Assembly (NCBI RefSeq): GCF_005670685.2
Contig: NZ_CP062008.1
Location: 2,542,001-2,606,000, forward strand
DNA: 64,000 nucleotides
From: Mycolicibacterium mucogenicum DSM 44124
GTDB taxonomy: Bacteria > Actinomycetota > Actinomycetes > Mycobacteriales > Mycobacteriaceae
Direction: 5' to 3'
The position numbers and the translations under genes were made by a program. Positions 46,351 to 54,989 of this stretch are shown here, one piece after another (position 1 is the stretch's first letter; every line of letters starts with the position of its first letter). The notes under the pieces are model-generated. The model saw nothing but the letters and a program-made list of their open reading frames with translations, was not told the origin of the DNA and ran no database searches.

Positions 46351-46776
46351 ATGCCGCTGTGGACCATTCACCACACGCCGGGCTTTTTTACCGCCGAGGG
46401 CAAGCGTGAGCTGGCGCGCAGCATCACCGATCACTACGAGAAGGCCGGGCTGCCGCGGTTCTATGTCGTGGTCATCTTCAACGAAACCCGTTCGGGTGAC
46501 CTGTATGTCGGTGGTGAGCAGACCGACACCGCGCTGCGGGTGGTCATCGACCACATCGCCCGCCGCGCCGCAGACAAAGACCATCGCCACCGCATCGCGC
46601 ACTGGATCAAGTCGATCCTCAGCCCGTATCTCGAAGCGCATGACAACCCGCACTGGGAGTTCCACGTCGACGAGACCAGCGAGGACCTCTGGATGATCAA
46701 CGGCTTGATTCCGCCGTCGATGGGCTCCGACGCCGAAAAGCGTTGGGTCGCAGACAACGCGGTGTCCGCGTACTGA
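46351..46776 (+). CDS. Tautomerase superfamily protein (cis-CaaD-like)
   Basis: A 141-residue protein starting M-P-L-W, so that removal of Met leaves the N-terminal Pro that acts as catalytic base in the tautomerase superfamily. The length (fused double beta-alpha-beta unit) and the G-D-L-Y-V-G-G-E-Q-T-D-T motif resemble the cis-3-chloroacrylate dehalogenase-like branch. The natural substrate is unknown; keto-enol isomerisation or hydration of an unsaturated acid is plausible. Operon partner of the SDR gene. Confidence 0.75.
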   Translation: MPLWTIHHTPGFFTAEGKRELARSITDHYEKAGLPRFYVVVIFNETRSGDLYVGGEQTDTALRVVIDHIARRAADKDHRHRIAHWIKSILSPYLEAHDNPHWEFHVDETSEDLWMINGLIPPSMGSDAEKRWVADNAVSAY

Positions 46777-46779
46777 CCG

Positions 46780-47607
46780 TCAGGACCCCAGCGGCAGCAT
46801 CGCCATCTGGCGACTCTGTACGACCACCTGGCCGTTGGCGTCGACGATGAGGTGGTCCTCCTCGAACCAGGTGTCGCCGATGACGGTGGAGCTCGCCATG
46901 ACCCGCAGCCAGCCCGGTGCGGGCCGGCGGCGCAGGTAGGTGGTGAGCTGGACCGTCGGCGTCCACCCGAAGTGGCCGCGGTTCATCGTGACCGGCGGTG
47001 TGATGTCCCCGGCCATCAGCGCGAAGAGCAGGGCCGCATCCGGATCGGCTTCATCGGAGGCGAAGGGACGCAACCAGATCCGGGTGACGGGGTCGCCTTC
47101 GGCGCCGGTGAGGAATGGCGTGGCGGCGTCCAGACGCATGTCGCAGCCCTGCGCGACGTGGACGACCTGCCCGAGCGGGTGATCGGCGGTCACCGGTACC
47201 GCATCAGCCGGTGGCTCGACCGTCATTGCGGTCACGTCCAGCGGCACCTGGTGGCGGGGCGGCTTGGCGTCGAGTCGGCCCAGCGTGACCGAGCATGTGA
47301 CAGCGACCCGGCCGCGTTGCGACAGCTCCACCTCAACCAGGTTCACCTGCCGGCCGCGCTTGCGGATCGTGGTGCTCAGATGGACCTCGCCGGGATCGGG
47401 CGCGTTGAGGTAGTTGGCGCTCAACGCGATCGGTGCCAGGTCGGCGGCGTCGGGAACGCTCTGTCGAGCGGCGGCGGCGCACAGCGCCATCATGCAGCCC
47501 CCGTGCACTTTGGGTCCGATGGTCCATCTGCCGTCGATGTTGGCGCTGAACACGCCGGAATCGATCGCGGTGACGGTGGTCAGATCGGTGAAGGGTCGAA
47601 GTGTCAT
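46780..47607 (-). CDS. TesB-like acyl-CoA thioesterase (paralog 2), coupled to mmpL
   Basis: A 275-residue double-hotdog protein, the same length as the paralog at 44202-45029 and closely similar throughout (shared W-T-I-G-P-K-V-H-G-G-C-M-M, L-D-A-K-P-P-R-H-Q and M-A-G-D-I-T-P-P-V-T-M-N). Its ATG (47605-47607) overlaps the mmpL stop by ATGA, so it is translated with the transporter. A thioesterase attached to an MmpL suggests release or editing of an acyl chain that the transporter exports; that is inference. Confidence 0.87.
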   Translation of the reverse strand: MTLRPFTDLTTVTAIDSGVFSANIDGRWTIGPKVHGGCMMALCAAAARQSVPDAADLAPIALSANYLNAPDPGEVHLSTTIRKRGRQVNLVEVELSQRGRVAVTCSVTLGRLDAKPPRHQVPLDVTAMTVEPPADAVPVTADHPLGQVVHVAQGCDMRLDAATPFLTGAEGDPVTRIWLRPFASDEADPDAALLFALMAGDITPPVTMNRGHFGWTPTVQLTTYLRRRPAPGWLRVMASSTVIGDTWFEEDHLIVDANGQVVVQSRQMAMLPLGS

Positions 47608-50453
47608 GCCATCTCCAGTTCCGGTGTTGTGCTTGCGGTTGCCGCGGTGCGGGCGGGACGGCTCCGGACCTTCAGCGGCCACCAGAACCAGCGCCCGAGC
47701 AGCGCCGCGATCGACGGGGTGATCAGGGAGCGCACCACGAAGGTGTCGAACAGCAGACCGAGTCCGATCGTGGTGCCGATCTGGCCGACCGATCGCAGAT
47801 CGCTCGCGATCATCGAGATCATGGTGAACGCGAACACCAGACCGGCGGCGGTGACGACGCCACCGGTGGCGCCGGTGGCGCGGATCAGTCCGGTGCGCAG
47901 GCCGGCGCCGATCTCTTCCTTGAAGCGGGATACCACCAGCAGGTTGTAGTCGGAGCCGACGGCCAGCAGCACGATGACCGACATGGCGATCACCAGCCAC
48001 TGCAACTCGATGCCCAGGAAGTACTGCCAGATCAGCACCGACAGCCCGAACGACGCGGCAAGGGACAGCACCACGGTGCCGACGATCACGATCGACGCGA
48101 CCAGCGCCCTGGTGATCAGCAGCATCACCACGAAGATCAGGATGATGGCGGCCAGGGCGGCGATCAGCAGGTCGTAGTGCGCGCCCTGCTGGATGTCCTT
48201 GTAGGTCGCGGCGGTACCGCCCAGATAGAACTTCGCACTGGCGAGCGGCGTGCCCTTGACGGCTTCCTTGGCGGCCTGCAGTTCGGCGTCGACGTGCGAA
48301 ATGCCTTCCAGGGTAGCGGGATCCACATCATGAGTGACGATGAAGCGGGCCGCCTTGCCATCGGGGGAGAGCATCAGTTCCATGCCGCGCTGAAAGTCGG
48401 GGCTGCTGAACGCTTCTGGCGGTAGGTAGAACATGTCGTCGTTCTTCGCGTCGTCGAACGTCTGGCCCATGGCCGCGGCGGTGTCGGTCATGCGTTCCAT
48501 CTGGGTGACCATGCCGTCGAAGGTGCTGCGCATGGTCTGCATCAGGTTGCGGACGTCGGTCGACAGGCTGATCAGCGGTGGCAGCTGGGCAGCGATCTGC
48601 GGCGTCACCACGTCGAGCTTGCCCATCGCGTCGGACAGCGCTTTGGTGTTGTCGGCCAACCGGTCGAAGCCGTCGGTGGCGTCGAACACCGAGCGCATGG
48701 CGTGACAAACCGGAATGTCGAAGCAGTGCGGCTCCCAGTAGAAGTAGTTCCGCAGCGGTCGGAAGAAATCGTCGAAATCGGCGATCTGGTCGCGCAACTC
48801 GGCGGTGGTGGCCGACATGTCCTGCGCGGCAACATCTCCGGCATGTGTGGCATCGGCCAGCTGCACGCTGAGGTCGTGCATGTGCCGCATGATGCCGATC
48901 ATCGAGGTGAGGTGGTCGGTCATGGTCTGGATGTCGCCGAGACGGGCCTTCATGAACTGCAGGTTCTCGTTCATCGAGACGGCCTGCGCGCTGATCTGGA
49001 ACGGCACCGAGCCGTGTTCCATCGGCGGGCCGAGGGGCCGCGTGATGCTCTGCACCCGGGCGATACCTGGTACGCGGAAGATGTTCTTGGCGATCCGGTC
49101 CAGCACCAGCATGTCCCGGGAGTTCCGCAGGTCGTGGTCGGCCTCGACCATCAGCATGTCCGGGTTCATGCGCGCGGAGGTGAAGTGCTCTTCGGCGGCC
49201 GCGTAGCCGATGTTGGACGGCACGTCTTTCGGTACGTAGAAGCGATTGTCGTAGTTGGTGCGGTAGCCGGGCAGCGCCAGCACTCCGACCAACGCGGCGG
49301 CGGTGGCCGCGACCAGGATGGGTCCGGGCCACCGGACCACGGCGGTACCGACTCGACGCCAGCCGCGGGTCTTGTTGGCGCGCTTGGGGTCGAGTAGTCC
49401 GAAGTGGGTGCTGACGACCATCACCGCGGGTGCGAAGGTCAGCGCCATGACCAGGATGACGGCCATCGCGGTCGCGCACGGCAGCGCCAGGGTGTTGAAG
49501 TAGTTCAGCCGGGTGAACAGCAGGCACATCATGGCGCCGGCGATGGTCAGGCCCGAGCCGAGGATCACGTGGTAGACGCTGGAAAACGTTGAATAGTAGG
49601 CGGTTTCCCGGTCCTCGCCGGCGTTACGGGCCTCGTGATAGCGGCCGACCAGGAAAATCCAGTAGTCGGTGCCCGCGGCGATCGCGAGAGCGGTCAGCAC
49701 ACTGACGGCAAAGGTCGACAGGCTGATCAACTGGGCGTTGCCCAGGACGGCGACGAGCCCGCGAGCCATGCTCATCTCGGTCAGCACGACCAGCAGAGCG
49801 ATGAATGTCGTTGCGAGGGAGCGGTATACGACCAGCAGCATCACCGCGATGACGACGAGCGTCACCACCGTCATCTTGACCATGCTCTTGTCGCCGGCCT
49901 CGTTGGTGTCGGCGACGAGGGCGGCCTGGCCGGTGACGAACGCCCTCACCCCGGCCGGTGGATGGCTGCGGTCGACGATGTGCCGCACCGCGTCGACGGA
50001 TTCGACGCCCTCGGTGGACCCTTGGTCACCGCGCAGGTTGACCTGGACATAGGCCGCTTTGTGGTCCTCGCTCTCGGAACCTGCGGATGTGATGCGGTCG
50101 CCCCAGAAGTCCTGCACGTGCTCGATGTGTGCGGTGTCCTGCTCGAGCTGGTGCACCAGCTCGCCGTAGTACTGCCGTGCGGTGTCGCCGAGCGCCTGAT
50201 CCGACTCGATGATGATCATCAGCACGCTGTCGGAATCGAATTCACCGAACGTGGTGCCGATGTGCTTGGTCGCGATGACCGACGGCGCGTCCTGCGGGGA
50301 GAGCGACACGGCGTTGTTCGCGCCGACGACCTCGAGTTTGGGCACCAGCAGGTTGGTGGCCGCGGTGGCTGCCAGCCAGATCAGGATGATCGGCACCGAC
50401 AGGATCCGGATCAGCCGGGGATAGCCGCCCCGGCTGCTGTGCTGGCCGCTCAT
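47604..50453 (-). CDS. mmpL: MmpL-family RND transporter
   Basis: A 949-residue RND protein of the mycobacterial MmpL type with two halves. Each half has a lone helix, an extracytoplasmic domain and a five-helix bundle; the proton-relay Asp-Tyr pairs occur in A-G-T-D-Y-W and A-V-G-S-D-Y-N. The second extracytoplasmic domain contains a long helical insert (about residues 500-660), typical of the MmpL4/MmpL5 group, which pairs with MmpS proteins. Its ATG overlaps the mmpS stop and its stop overlaps the thioesterase start. Cargo (a lipid, siderophore or drug) is unknown. Confidence 0.95.
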   Translation of the reverse strand: MSGQHSSRGGYPRLIRILSVPIILIWLAATAATNLLVPKLEVVGANNAVSLSPQDAPSVIATKHIGTTFGEFDSDSVLMIIIESDQALGDTARQYYGELVHQLEQDTAHIEHVQDFWGDRITSAGSESEDHKAAYVQVNLRGDQGSTEGVESVDAVRHIVDRSHPPAGVRAFVTGQAALVADTNEAGDKSMVKMTVVTLVVIAVMLLVVYRSLATTFIALLVVLTEMSMARGLVAVLGNAQLISLSTFAVSVLTALAIAAGTDYWIFLVGRYHEARNAGEDRETAYYSTFSSVYHVILGSGLTIAGAMMCLLFTRLNYFNTLALPCATAMAVILVMALTFAPAVMVVSTHFGLLDPKRANKTRGWRRVGTAVVRWPGPILVAATAAALVGVLALPGYRTNYDNRFYVPKDVPSNIGYAAAEEHFTSARMNPDMLMVEADHDLRNSRDMLVLDRIAKNIFRVPGIARVQSITRPLGPPMEHGSVPFQISAQAVSMNENLQFMKARLGDIQTMTDHLTSMIGIMRHMHDLSVQLADATHAGDVAAQDMSATTAELRDQIADFDDFFRPLRNYFYWEPHCFDIPVCHAMRSVFDATDGFDRLADNTKALSDAMGKLDVVTPQIAAQLPPLISLSTDVRNLMQTMRSTFDGMVTQMERMTDTAAAMGQTFDDAKNDDMFYLPPEAFSSPDFQRGMELMLSPDGKAARFIVTHDVDPATLEGISHVDAELQAAKEAVKGTPLASAKFYLGGTAATYKDIQQGAHYDLLIAALAAIILIFVVMLLITRALVASIVIVGTVVLSLAASFGLSVLIWQYFLGIELQWLVIAMSVIVLLAVGSDYNLLVVSRFKEEIGAGLRTGLIRATGATGGVVTAAGLVFAFTMISMIASDLRSVGQIGTTIGLGLLFDTFVVRSLITPSIAALLGRWFWWPLKVRSRPARTAATASTTPELEMA

Positions 50454-50881
50454 GCCGCCTTCACCAGGCAGAACGTGGTCGCCGAGGCGCCGTCGGACGA
50501 CTGGTGGTCGCGCAGTTCGCCGTTGACCGTGATGCGGCAGGTCAGCCGGCTGCTGTCACCTTGGGCGACGAGGTTGGCGAAGACGCTCGGCACCGTGGTG
50601 GTCAGGGTCTTCGACCAGGGCAGGGAGGTGAAGCGCTCCCGTTGCGGCTGGGCCCGCTCATCGACGTAGCTGATCATCCCCGTGGTGTCGGAGGGTCCGT
50701 CGACTTCGTAGGTCACGTACTTCGGGATCGTCGAAACGATGTTGTCCGTGCGGGTTTCGGCGGAGTGCTGGCTGCCGAAGACGCCGTGGAAGCGGTCGAT
50801 GACGAAACCGCCGACCGTGACGACCCCGACCACCGTCAGCAGCACCCAGCCGCGCTGCGCGGTCTTGAGCAACCAGTTCAT
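50450..50881 (-). CDS. mmpS: MmpS-family accessory protein
   Basis: A 143-residue partner of the MmpL. One N-terminal helix (about 12-30), then the extracytoplasmic beta domain with Y-E-V-D-G, I-S-Y-V-D-E-R-A-Q-P-Q, L-P-W-S and C-R-I-T-V-N-G-E. ATG at 50879-50881 is chosen; in-frame ATG 50893 would add four residues but lies inside the first operator. The stop overlaps the mmpL ATG. Confidence 0.92.
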   Translation of the reverse strand: MNWLLKTAQRGWVLLTVVGVVTVGGFVIDRFHGVFGSQHSAETRTDNIVSTIPKYVTYEVDGPSDTTGMISYVDERAQPQRERFTSLPWSKTLTTTVPSVFANLVAQGDSSRLTCRITVNGELRDHQSSDGASATTFCLVKAA

Positions 50882-50890
50882 GACGAGCAC

Positions 50891-50918
50891 CATACGACTG
50901 TATGTATACGCATGTATA
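50891..50918. promoter_or_regulatory. Twin abutting inverted repeats between mmpS and tetR
   Basis: Two 14-bp sites of the same design lie back to back: CATAC-GACT-GTATG (50891-50904) and TATAC-GCAT-GTATA (50905-50918), sharing the core ATAC-N4-GTAT. A -10-like TATAGT for tetR overlaps the second (50915-50920). They are the likely operators of the divergent TetR protein and would repress both genes. Confidence 0.75.
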
Positions 50919-50974
50919 GTTACGGTGCGGTGGCGACCATCACACCTCGTCACGACGGCTATTAGGGTGAAGGC

Positions 50975-51601
50975 ATGGCGGGCTCGACACGGCAGCGGAA
51001 TGTGCGGGGGCAAGGCGCGCTGTTGCGCGATGAAATCCTGGCCGCTGCGATCCGGGTGGTCGACTCGTCCGAGTCCACGAACGAGGTGTCGTTGCGCAGC
51101 ATCGCGCGCGAGGCCGGCATCTCCAACATGTCGGTGTACGCCCACTTCGACAGTCGCGAGGACGTGCTGGCGGCCGTGGCGGAGCTGAGCTGGGATCAGG
51201 TGAACCAGGACATCGCCGAGCAGGTACCGAGCGGCAAGACGCGGCGCGAGCGTCTGCTGCTCGGCTGCCGCGCGTATGTCGCGTTCGCCCAACGCTTTCC
51301 GTTGCGTTATGTGTTGATGGTCAAGGTGGACGAGATCACCCCGTCGGCGCGCCAGGCGCTCGAGGTGGTGACGCGCGGCCTGCTGGCCGCCGGCGGTATG
51401 GACCCCGACTCCGAGCCGGGACCCGACGCGAAGCGGGTGGCCGCGGCGCTGTCGGTCGCGCTGCACGGTGTCGCGATGCTGCACCGCACCGACACGCCGC
51501 ACCTGTGGATGAGCGATTTCAGCACCTGCGAAATCATCCAGACCATGGTCGACGCGGCCATCCTGCAGCTCGAGCAGGCGACCGCGGCGCCACGGCCGTA
51601 G
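50975..51601 (+). CDS. TetR-family regulator of the mmpS-mmpL operon
   Basis: A 208-residue protein with an N-terminal helix-turn-helix (V-S-L-R-S-I-A-R-E-A-G-I-S-N-M-S-V-Y-A-H-F) and a TetR-type ligand domain (H-G-V-A-M-L-H-R). Divergent from mmpS, with paired inverted repeats in the gap, it most likely represses the transporter operon and itself until a lipophilic ligand is bound. ATG 50975 has GTGAAGG upstream. It converges with zwf. Confidence 0.9.
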   Translation: MAGSTRQRNVRGQGALLRDEILAAAIRVVDSSESTNEVSLRSIAREAGISNMSVYAHFDSREDVLAAVAELSWDQVNQDIAEQVPSGKTRRERLLLGCRAYVAFAQRFPLRYVLMVKVDEITPSARQALEVVTRGLLAAGGMDPDSEPGPDAKRVAAALSVALHGVAMLHRTDTPHLWMSDFSTCEIIQTMVDAAILQLEQATAAPRP

Positions 51602-51604
51602 AAC

Positions 51605-53116
51605 CTACTTCTTCTTGGCCTCCCGCCAACCCCGTTCGAACGGCAGCCGCCAGGCGTTGGGCGCGATCAGTTGGTGGATGGCGTTGGGGCCCCAGGTGCC
51701 GGGCTGGTAGTTCTTGACCGGCGGCGGATCCGCCAGCAGCGCAGCCGAATTCGCCCACAGCGACTCGATGCCCTCGGCAGTGGTGAACAGCGTGTGGTCG
51801 CCGCGCATGGCATCGAGGATCAACCGCTCGTAGGCCTCCAGTACCTGATCGGCGCCGTCGGCCTCGGTGGCCGAGAACTGCATCGAGAGCTTCTCGAGCT
51901 TCATTCCCGGCCCGGGCCGCTTGCCGTAGAACGACAGCGACACCTTCGAGTTGTCGGCCAGGTCGAAGGTCAGGTGGTCGGGCCCTTGAGACCCGACGCC
52001 CGAACCCGACGGGAACATGGTGCGCGGTGCCTCCTTGAAGGCGATCGAGATGATGCGCATGCCCTCGGCCATCTTCTTGCCGGTGCGCAGGTAGATCGGC
52101 ACGCCGGCCCAGCGCCAGTTGTCGATGCCGACCTTCAGGGCGATGAACGTCTCCGTATCGGAATCCCTTGCCACGCCTTCGAGTTCGCGGTAGCCGGTGA
52201 ACTGCCCGCGGACGACGTCGGACACCTTCACCGGCAACATGGACCGGAAGACCTTGTTCTTCTCCTCGCTGATGGCGCGCGGTTCCAGTGCCGTCGGCGG
52301 CTCCATCACCACGAAGGCCATCACCTGGAACAGGTGGGTGACCACCATGTCCTTGTAGGCGCCGGTGCTCTCGTAGAAGTTGGCGCGGGCGTCCAGGCCG
52401 AGCATCTCGGGAATGTCGATCTGGATGTGGTCGATGAAGTTGCGATTCCAGATCGGCTCGAACAGGCCGTTGGCGAACCGGAACGCCAGGATGTTCTGCG
52501 CGGCTTCCTTGCCCAGAAAGTGGTCGATCCGGAAAATCTGTGCCTCGTCGAAGGTTTCGTGGACGAAGTTGTTGAGTTCGACCGCACTGGCCAGGTCGGT
52601 CCCGAACGGCTTCTCCATGACGACCCGGGAGCGCTCGACGAGGCCGGCCTCGTCCAGTGTTGCGATGACGGCGCGCGCGGCCTTCGGCGGTACCGAAAGA
52701 TAGTGCAGGCGGCGCACATTCGGGCCCAGCTTCTTCTCGGCAGCGGCGACCGCAGCCGCGAGCCCGGACGGCCCGGCGCTCTGCGGGACGTAGGTGAGCG
52801 TCGCGGCGAATCGTTCCCACTGTTCGTCGGTCAGGTGATGGCTGCCGAATTCATCGATCGCGGCCTTGGCGAGCTCCCGGAACTCCTCGATGCTCAGGTC
52901 CTCCAGCGAGGTCCCGACGATCTGGATGTCGGGCGCGAGTTCGGACTGGTCCAGATAGGCCAGGCCCGGCAGTAGTTTGCGTTTGGCGAGGTCGCCGGTC
53001 GCGCCGAACAGCACGATCACGTGTGGGTCGACGGCGACATCGTCGTGGCGGTTCGGCCGGGAGCCGGGCGCCGGGTACGAGATGGTCTGCGGTTTGGTGT
53101 TCGCCACGATGCGCAT
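51605..53116 (-). CDS. zwf: Glucose-6-phosphate dehydrogenase
   Basis: A 503-residue enzyme that oxidises glucose 6-phosphate to 6-phosphogluconolactone with NADP+. The cofactor loop is F-G-A-T-G-D-L-A-K-R-K, the active site R-I-D-H-F-L-G-K-E-A is intact, and the conserved E-K-P-F-G lies before it. It stands alone here, not with tal/tkt/opcA, so it may be the second zwf copy of the genome. ATG 53114-53116 has GGTGGA upstream. Directly upstream is the ppiB terminator. Confidence 0.95.
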   Translation of the reverse strand: MRIVANTKPQTISYPAPGSRPNRHDDVAVDPHVIVLFGATGDLAKRKLLPGLAYLDQSELAPDIQIVGTSLEDLSIEEFRELAKAAIDEFGSHHLTDEQWERFAATLTYVPQSAGPSGLAAAVAAAEKKLGPNVRRLHYLSVPPKAARAVIATLDEAGLVERSRVVMEKPFGTDLASAVELNNFVHETFDEAQIFRIDHFLGKEAAQNILAFRFANGLFEPIWNRNFIDHIQIDIPEMLGLDARANFYESTGAYKDMVVTHLFQVMAFVVMEPPTALEPRAISEEKNKVFRSMLPVKVSDVVRGQFTGYRELEGVARDSDTETFIALKVGIDNWRWAGVPIYLRTGKKMAEGMRIISIAFKEAPRTMFPSGSGVGSQGPDHLTFDLADNSKVSLSFYGKRPGPGMKLEKLSMQFSATEADGADQVLEAYERLILDAMRGDHTLFTTAEGIESLWANSAALLADPPPVKNYQPGTWGPNAIHQLIAPNAWRLPFERGWREAKKK

Positions 53117-53150
53117 GATTCCACCGCTGCCGGGTCCGCGCAGGGCCTAA

Positions 53151-53194
53151 CACGAACAAGGCCCGGTCACCGTGGTGACCGGGCCTTGTTCGTG
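53151..53194 (-). terminator. Strong hairpin terminator of ppiB
   Basis: A perfect 21-bp inverted repeat (left arm 53151-53171, right arm 53174-53194, 2-base centre) built on CACGAACAAGGCCCGG and its complement. It starts 5 bases beyond the ppiB stop. No T-tract follows on the minus strand. It separates ppiB from zwf. Confidence 0.8.
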
Positions 53195-53199
53195 GACTG

Positions 53200-54081
53200 T
53201 CAGTCCAGCTGGATGTACTTCACCGTGACCGGCTGCGCGGGCTTGCCGTCGCCGGCGCCGCCCTCGATGCCGTTCTGGGCGATCTTGTCCAGGGTGGCCA
53301 GGCCGGTGGCGTCGACGGTGCCGAACGCGGTGTAGCCCGGCGGCAGCTGCGAGTCCTGGTAGACCAGGAAGAACTGGCTGCCGTTGGTGTTCGGGCCGGC
53401 GTTGGCCATCGCGAGCGTGCCGCGCGGGTAGACGACCGGCTGGCTCAGCGCCGGGCTGTCGGGCTGGTACTGGTTGGTCGGGTACTCGTTGGCGAACTGG
53501 TAGCCGGGGCCGCCCATGCCGGAGCCCGTCGGGTCACCGCACTGCAGGACGTCCAGGCCGCCCTTGGTCAGCCGGTGGCAGGGCGTGTCGTTGAAGTAGC
53601 CCTGCTGCGCCAGGCTGGCGAAGCTGTTGACGGTGCACGGGGCCTTGGCGTTGTCCAGGGTCAGCCCGAGGTTGCCCTGGTTGGTGCTCATGCTGGCCGT
53701 CACCGTCGGCGGGGTGGTGGGGATCTTGCCGGTGCGCGGCGGGTTGACCTTCTTGCTGGCCTGCTCCGACGACGCCGGGTACTGGCAGTTCTCGCCGAGG
53801 CCGGCGGGCGCCACGAACGGTGGCAGCTTGCCGTCGGCGGGCGGGTTCTGCGCCGGGGCGGTCGAGCTCTCGGTCGAGGCCGATGCCGTCGCCGACGAGG
53901 ACTTGGAGTCCTTGTTGAGATAGATGACACCGAAGACGGCGCCGCCGATCACCGCGAGCACCGCGACCACCGACGCGGCGATGGTCATGATGCGCTGCTT
54001 GCGGGCCTTCTCGGCCCGGCGCTCCAACTGCCGTTCCAGCTTGCGCTTGGCGGTCTCCCGCCGTTGTTCATTCGTCGGCAC
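53200..54081 (-). CDS. ppiB: Membrane-anchored cyclophilin-type peptidyl-prolyl isomerase
   Basis: A 293-residue protein: charged cytoplasmic N-terminus with coiled-coil potential (1-30), one transmembrane helix (about 34-55), a Ser/Thr/Pro linker and an extracytoplasmic cyclophilin domain (about 125-293). That domain contains C-H-R-L-T-K-G, Q-C-G-D-P-T-G-S-G, G-T-L-A-M-A-N-A-G and S-Q-F-F-L-V. Several Cys replace usual residues (C-H-R, Q-C-G-D), suggesting disulfides outside the cell. GTG 54079-54081 is chosen (AGGAGG 8 bases upstream; N-terminus matches the Rv2582 style); GTG 54102 is less likely. Confidence 0.92.
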   Translation of the reverse strand: MPTNEQRRETAKRKLERQLERRAEKARKQRIMTIAASVVAVLAVIGGAVFGVIYLNKDSKSSSATASASTESSTAPAQNPPADGKLPPFVAPAGLGENCQYPASSEQASKKVNPPRTGKIPTTPPTVTASMSTNQGNLGLTLDNAKAPCTVNSFASLAQQGYFNDTPCHRLTKGGLDVLQCGDPTGSGMGGPGYQFANEYPTNQYQPDSPALSQPVVYPRGTLAMANAGPNTNGSQFFLVYQDSQLPPGYTAFGTVDATGLATLDKIAQNGIEGGAGDGKPAQPVTVKYIQLD

Positions 54082-54150
54082 CGCCGAAGCCCTCCTCGTC
54101 ACGGTCGGGGCGAAGTGCCCCGACTTATGGTCGGCACCGAGTGTGCCAGG

Positions 54151-54957
54151 TCACCCTGAGACGGTCTTGAGCTGGTCCAGCAGCGCCTGTGGATCGGGAT
54201 GCAGCAGCACGGCGTCCCCGATGTCGGTGCCGTTGAGCAGAACCGTCGGCGTCGAATTGATGCCCGCGCTCTTCACCGCGTTGTTGACCATGGCGCGGTA
54301 CTTGCCACCGGTGATGCAATCGGCGACGGAATCCGGGGCGCCGGCCTTCTCGGCCTGTGCGACCAGCTCGTCGTCGGACGGGAAGGTCTGCGCCGATTCG
54401 TCGGGCTGATGCGCGAACAGCGCGGCGTGGAACCGCTGGAACGCCGCGGTGTCGGCGTCGGCCACGCAGTACGCCGCCGCGCCGGCCCGGACCGAGTACG
54501 ACGTCAGGTCGCCGCGGCCGAGGATCGACACCATGGTGTAGTCCACGGCGATACGGCCGTCGGTGATCAGCTTGCCGATGGTCGGGCCGTAGACCTGCTC
54601 GAACCGGCCGCAGAACGGGCACAGGAAGTCCTCGTAGACCGTCAGTGTGGCCTTCGGCTCGGAGCTGCCCGGTTTGGTGGCGACGTTGGGCGCGGCCAGC
54701 CGGATCGAGCGCAGCGGCGTCGGGCCGGCGTCGGCGGACGACGTCTCGGCGGCCCCACCCACGGGCACGTTCTTGTGCCGAAGCACGATGACGGCGGCGA
54801 CGCCGGCCGCGACCAGCGCGATGACGGCGATCACGGCGAACATCACCCAGCCGGTGCGGGACTTCTTCGGCGGCGGAAAGCCCGGAACGTATTGCGGCGC
54901 ACCGTAGTACTGGGGCTGGTCGGGCGGCGGGGGTCCCCAGGGTCCTGGCTGCGTCAT
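54151..54957 (-). CDS. Membrane-anchored DsbA-like thiol-disulfide protein
   Basis: A 268-residue protein with a Pro/Gln/Tyr-rich cytoplasmic N-terminus (1-32), one transmembrane helix (about 36-60) and an extracytoplasmic DsbA/thioredoxin-like domain with the active site F-L-C-P-F-C-G-R-F and the cis-Pro in S-T-P-T-V. Two further Cys (Y-C-V-A-D and D-C-I-T-G) are likely disulfide-linked. It should oxidise or isomerise disulfides in exported proteins, and it lies next to the Cys-containing exported cyclophilin. Divergent from the metallo-hydrolase across a palindrome. Confidence 0.88.
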   Translation of the reverse strand: MTQPGPWGPPPPDQPQYYGAPQYVPGFPPPKKSRTGWVMFAVIAVIALVAAGVAAVIVLRHKNVPVGGAAETSSADAGPTPLRSIRLAAPNVATKPGSSEPKATLTVYEDFLCPFCGRFEQVYGPTIGKLITDGRIAVDYTMVSILGRGDLTSYSVRAGAAAYCVADADTAAFQRFHAALFAHQPDESAQTFPSDDELVAQAEKAGAPDSVADCITGGKYRAMVNNAVKSAGINSTPTVLLNGTDIGDAVLLHPDPQALLDQLKTVSG

Positions 54958-54965
54958 GGAGGCAG

Positions 54966-54981
54966 TTTCCCACGTGGGAAA
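54966..54981. promoter_or_regulatory. Perfect 16-bp palindrome between divergent dsbA-like and metallo-hydrolase genes
   Basis: TTTCCCACGTGGGAAA is fully self-complementary with a CACGTG core. It lies 8 bases before each start codon (54957 on the minus strand and 54990 on the plus strand). The regulator is not known; the symmetry suggests a dimer acting on both genes. Confidence 0.55.
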
Positions 54982-54989
54982 ATGGCTGC

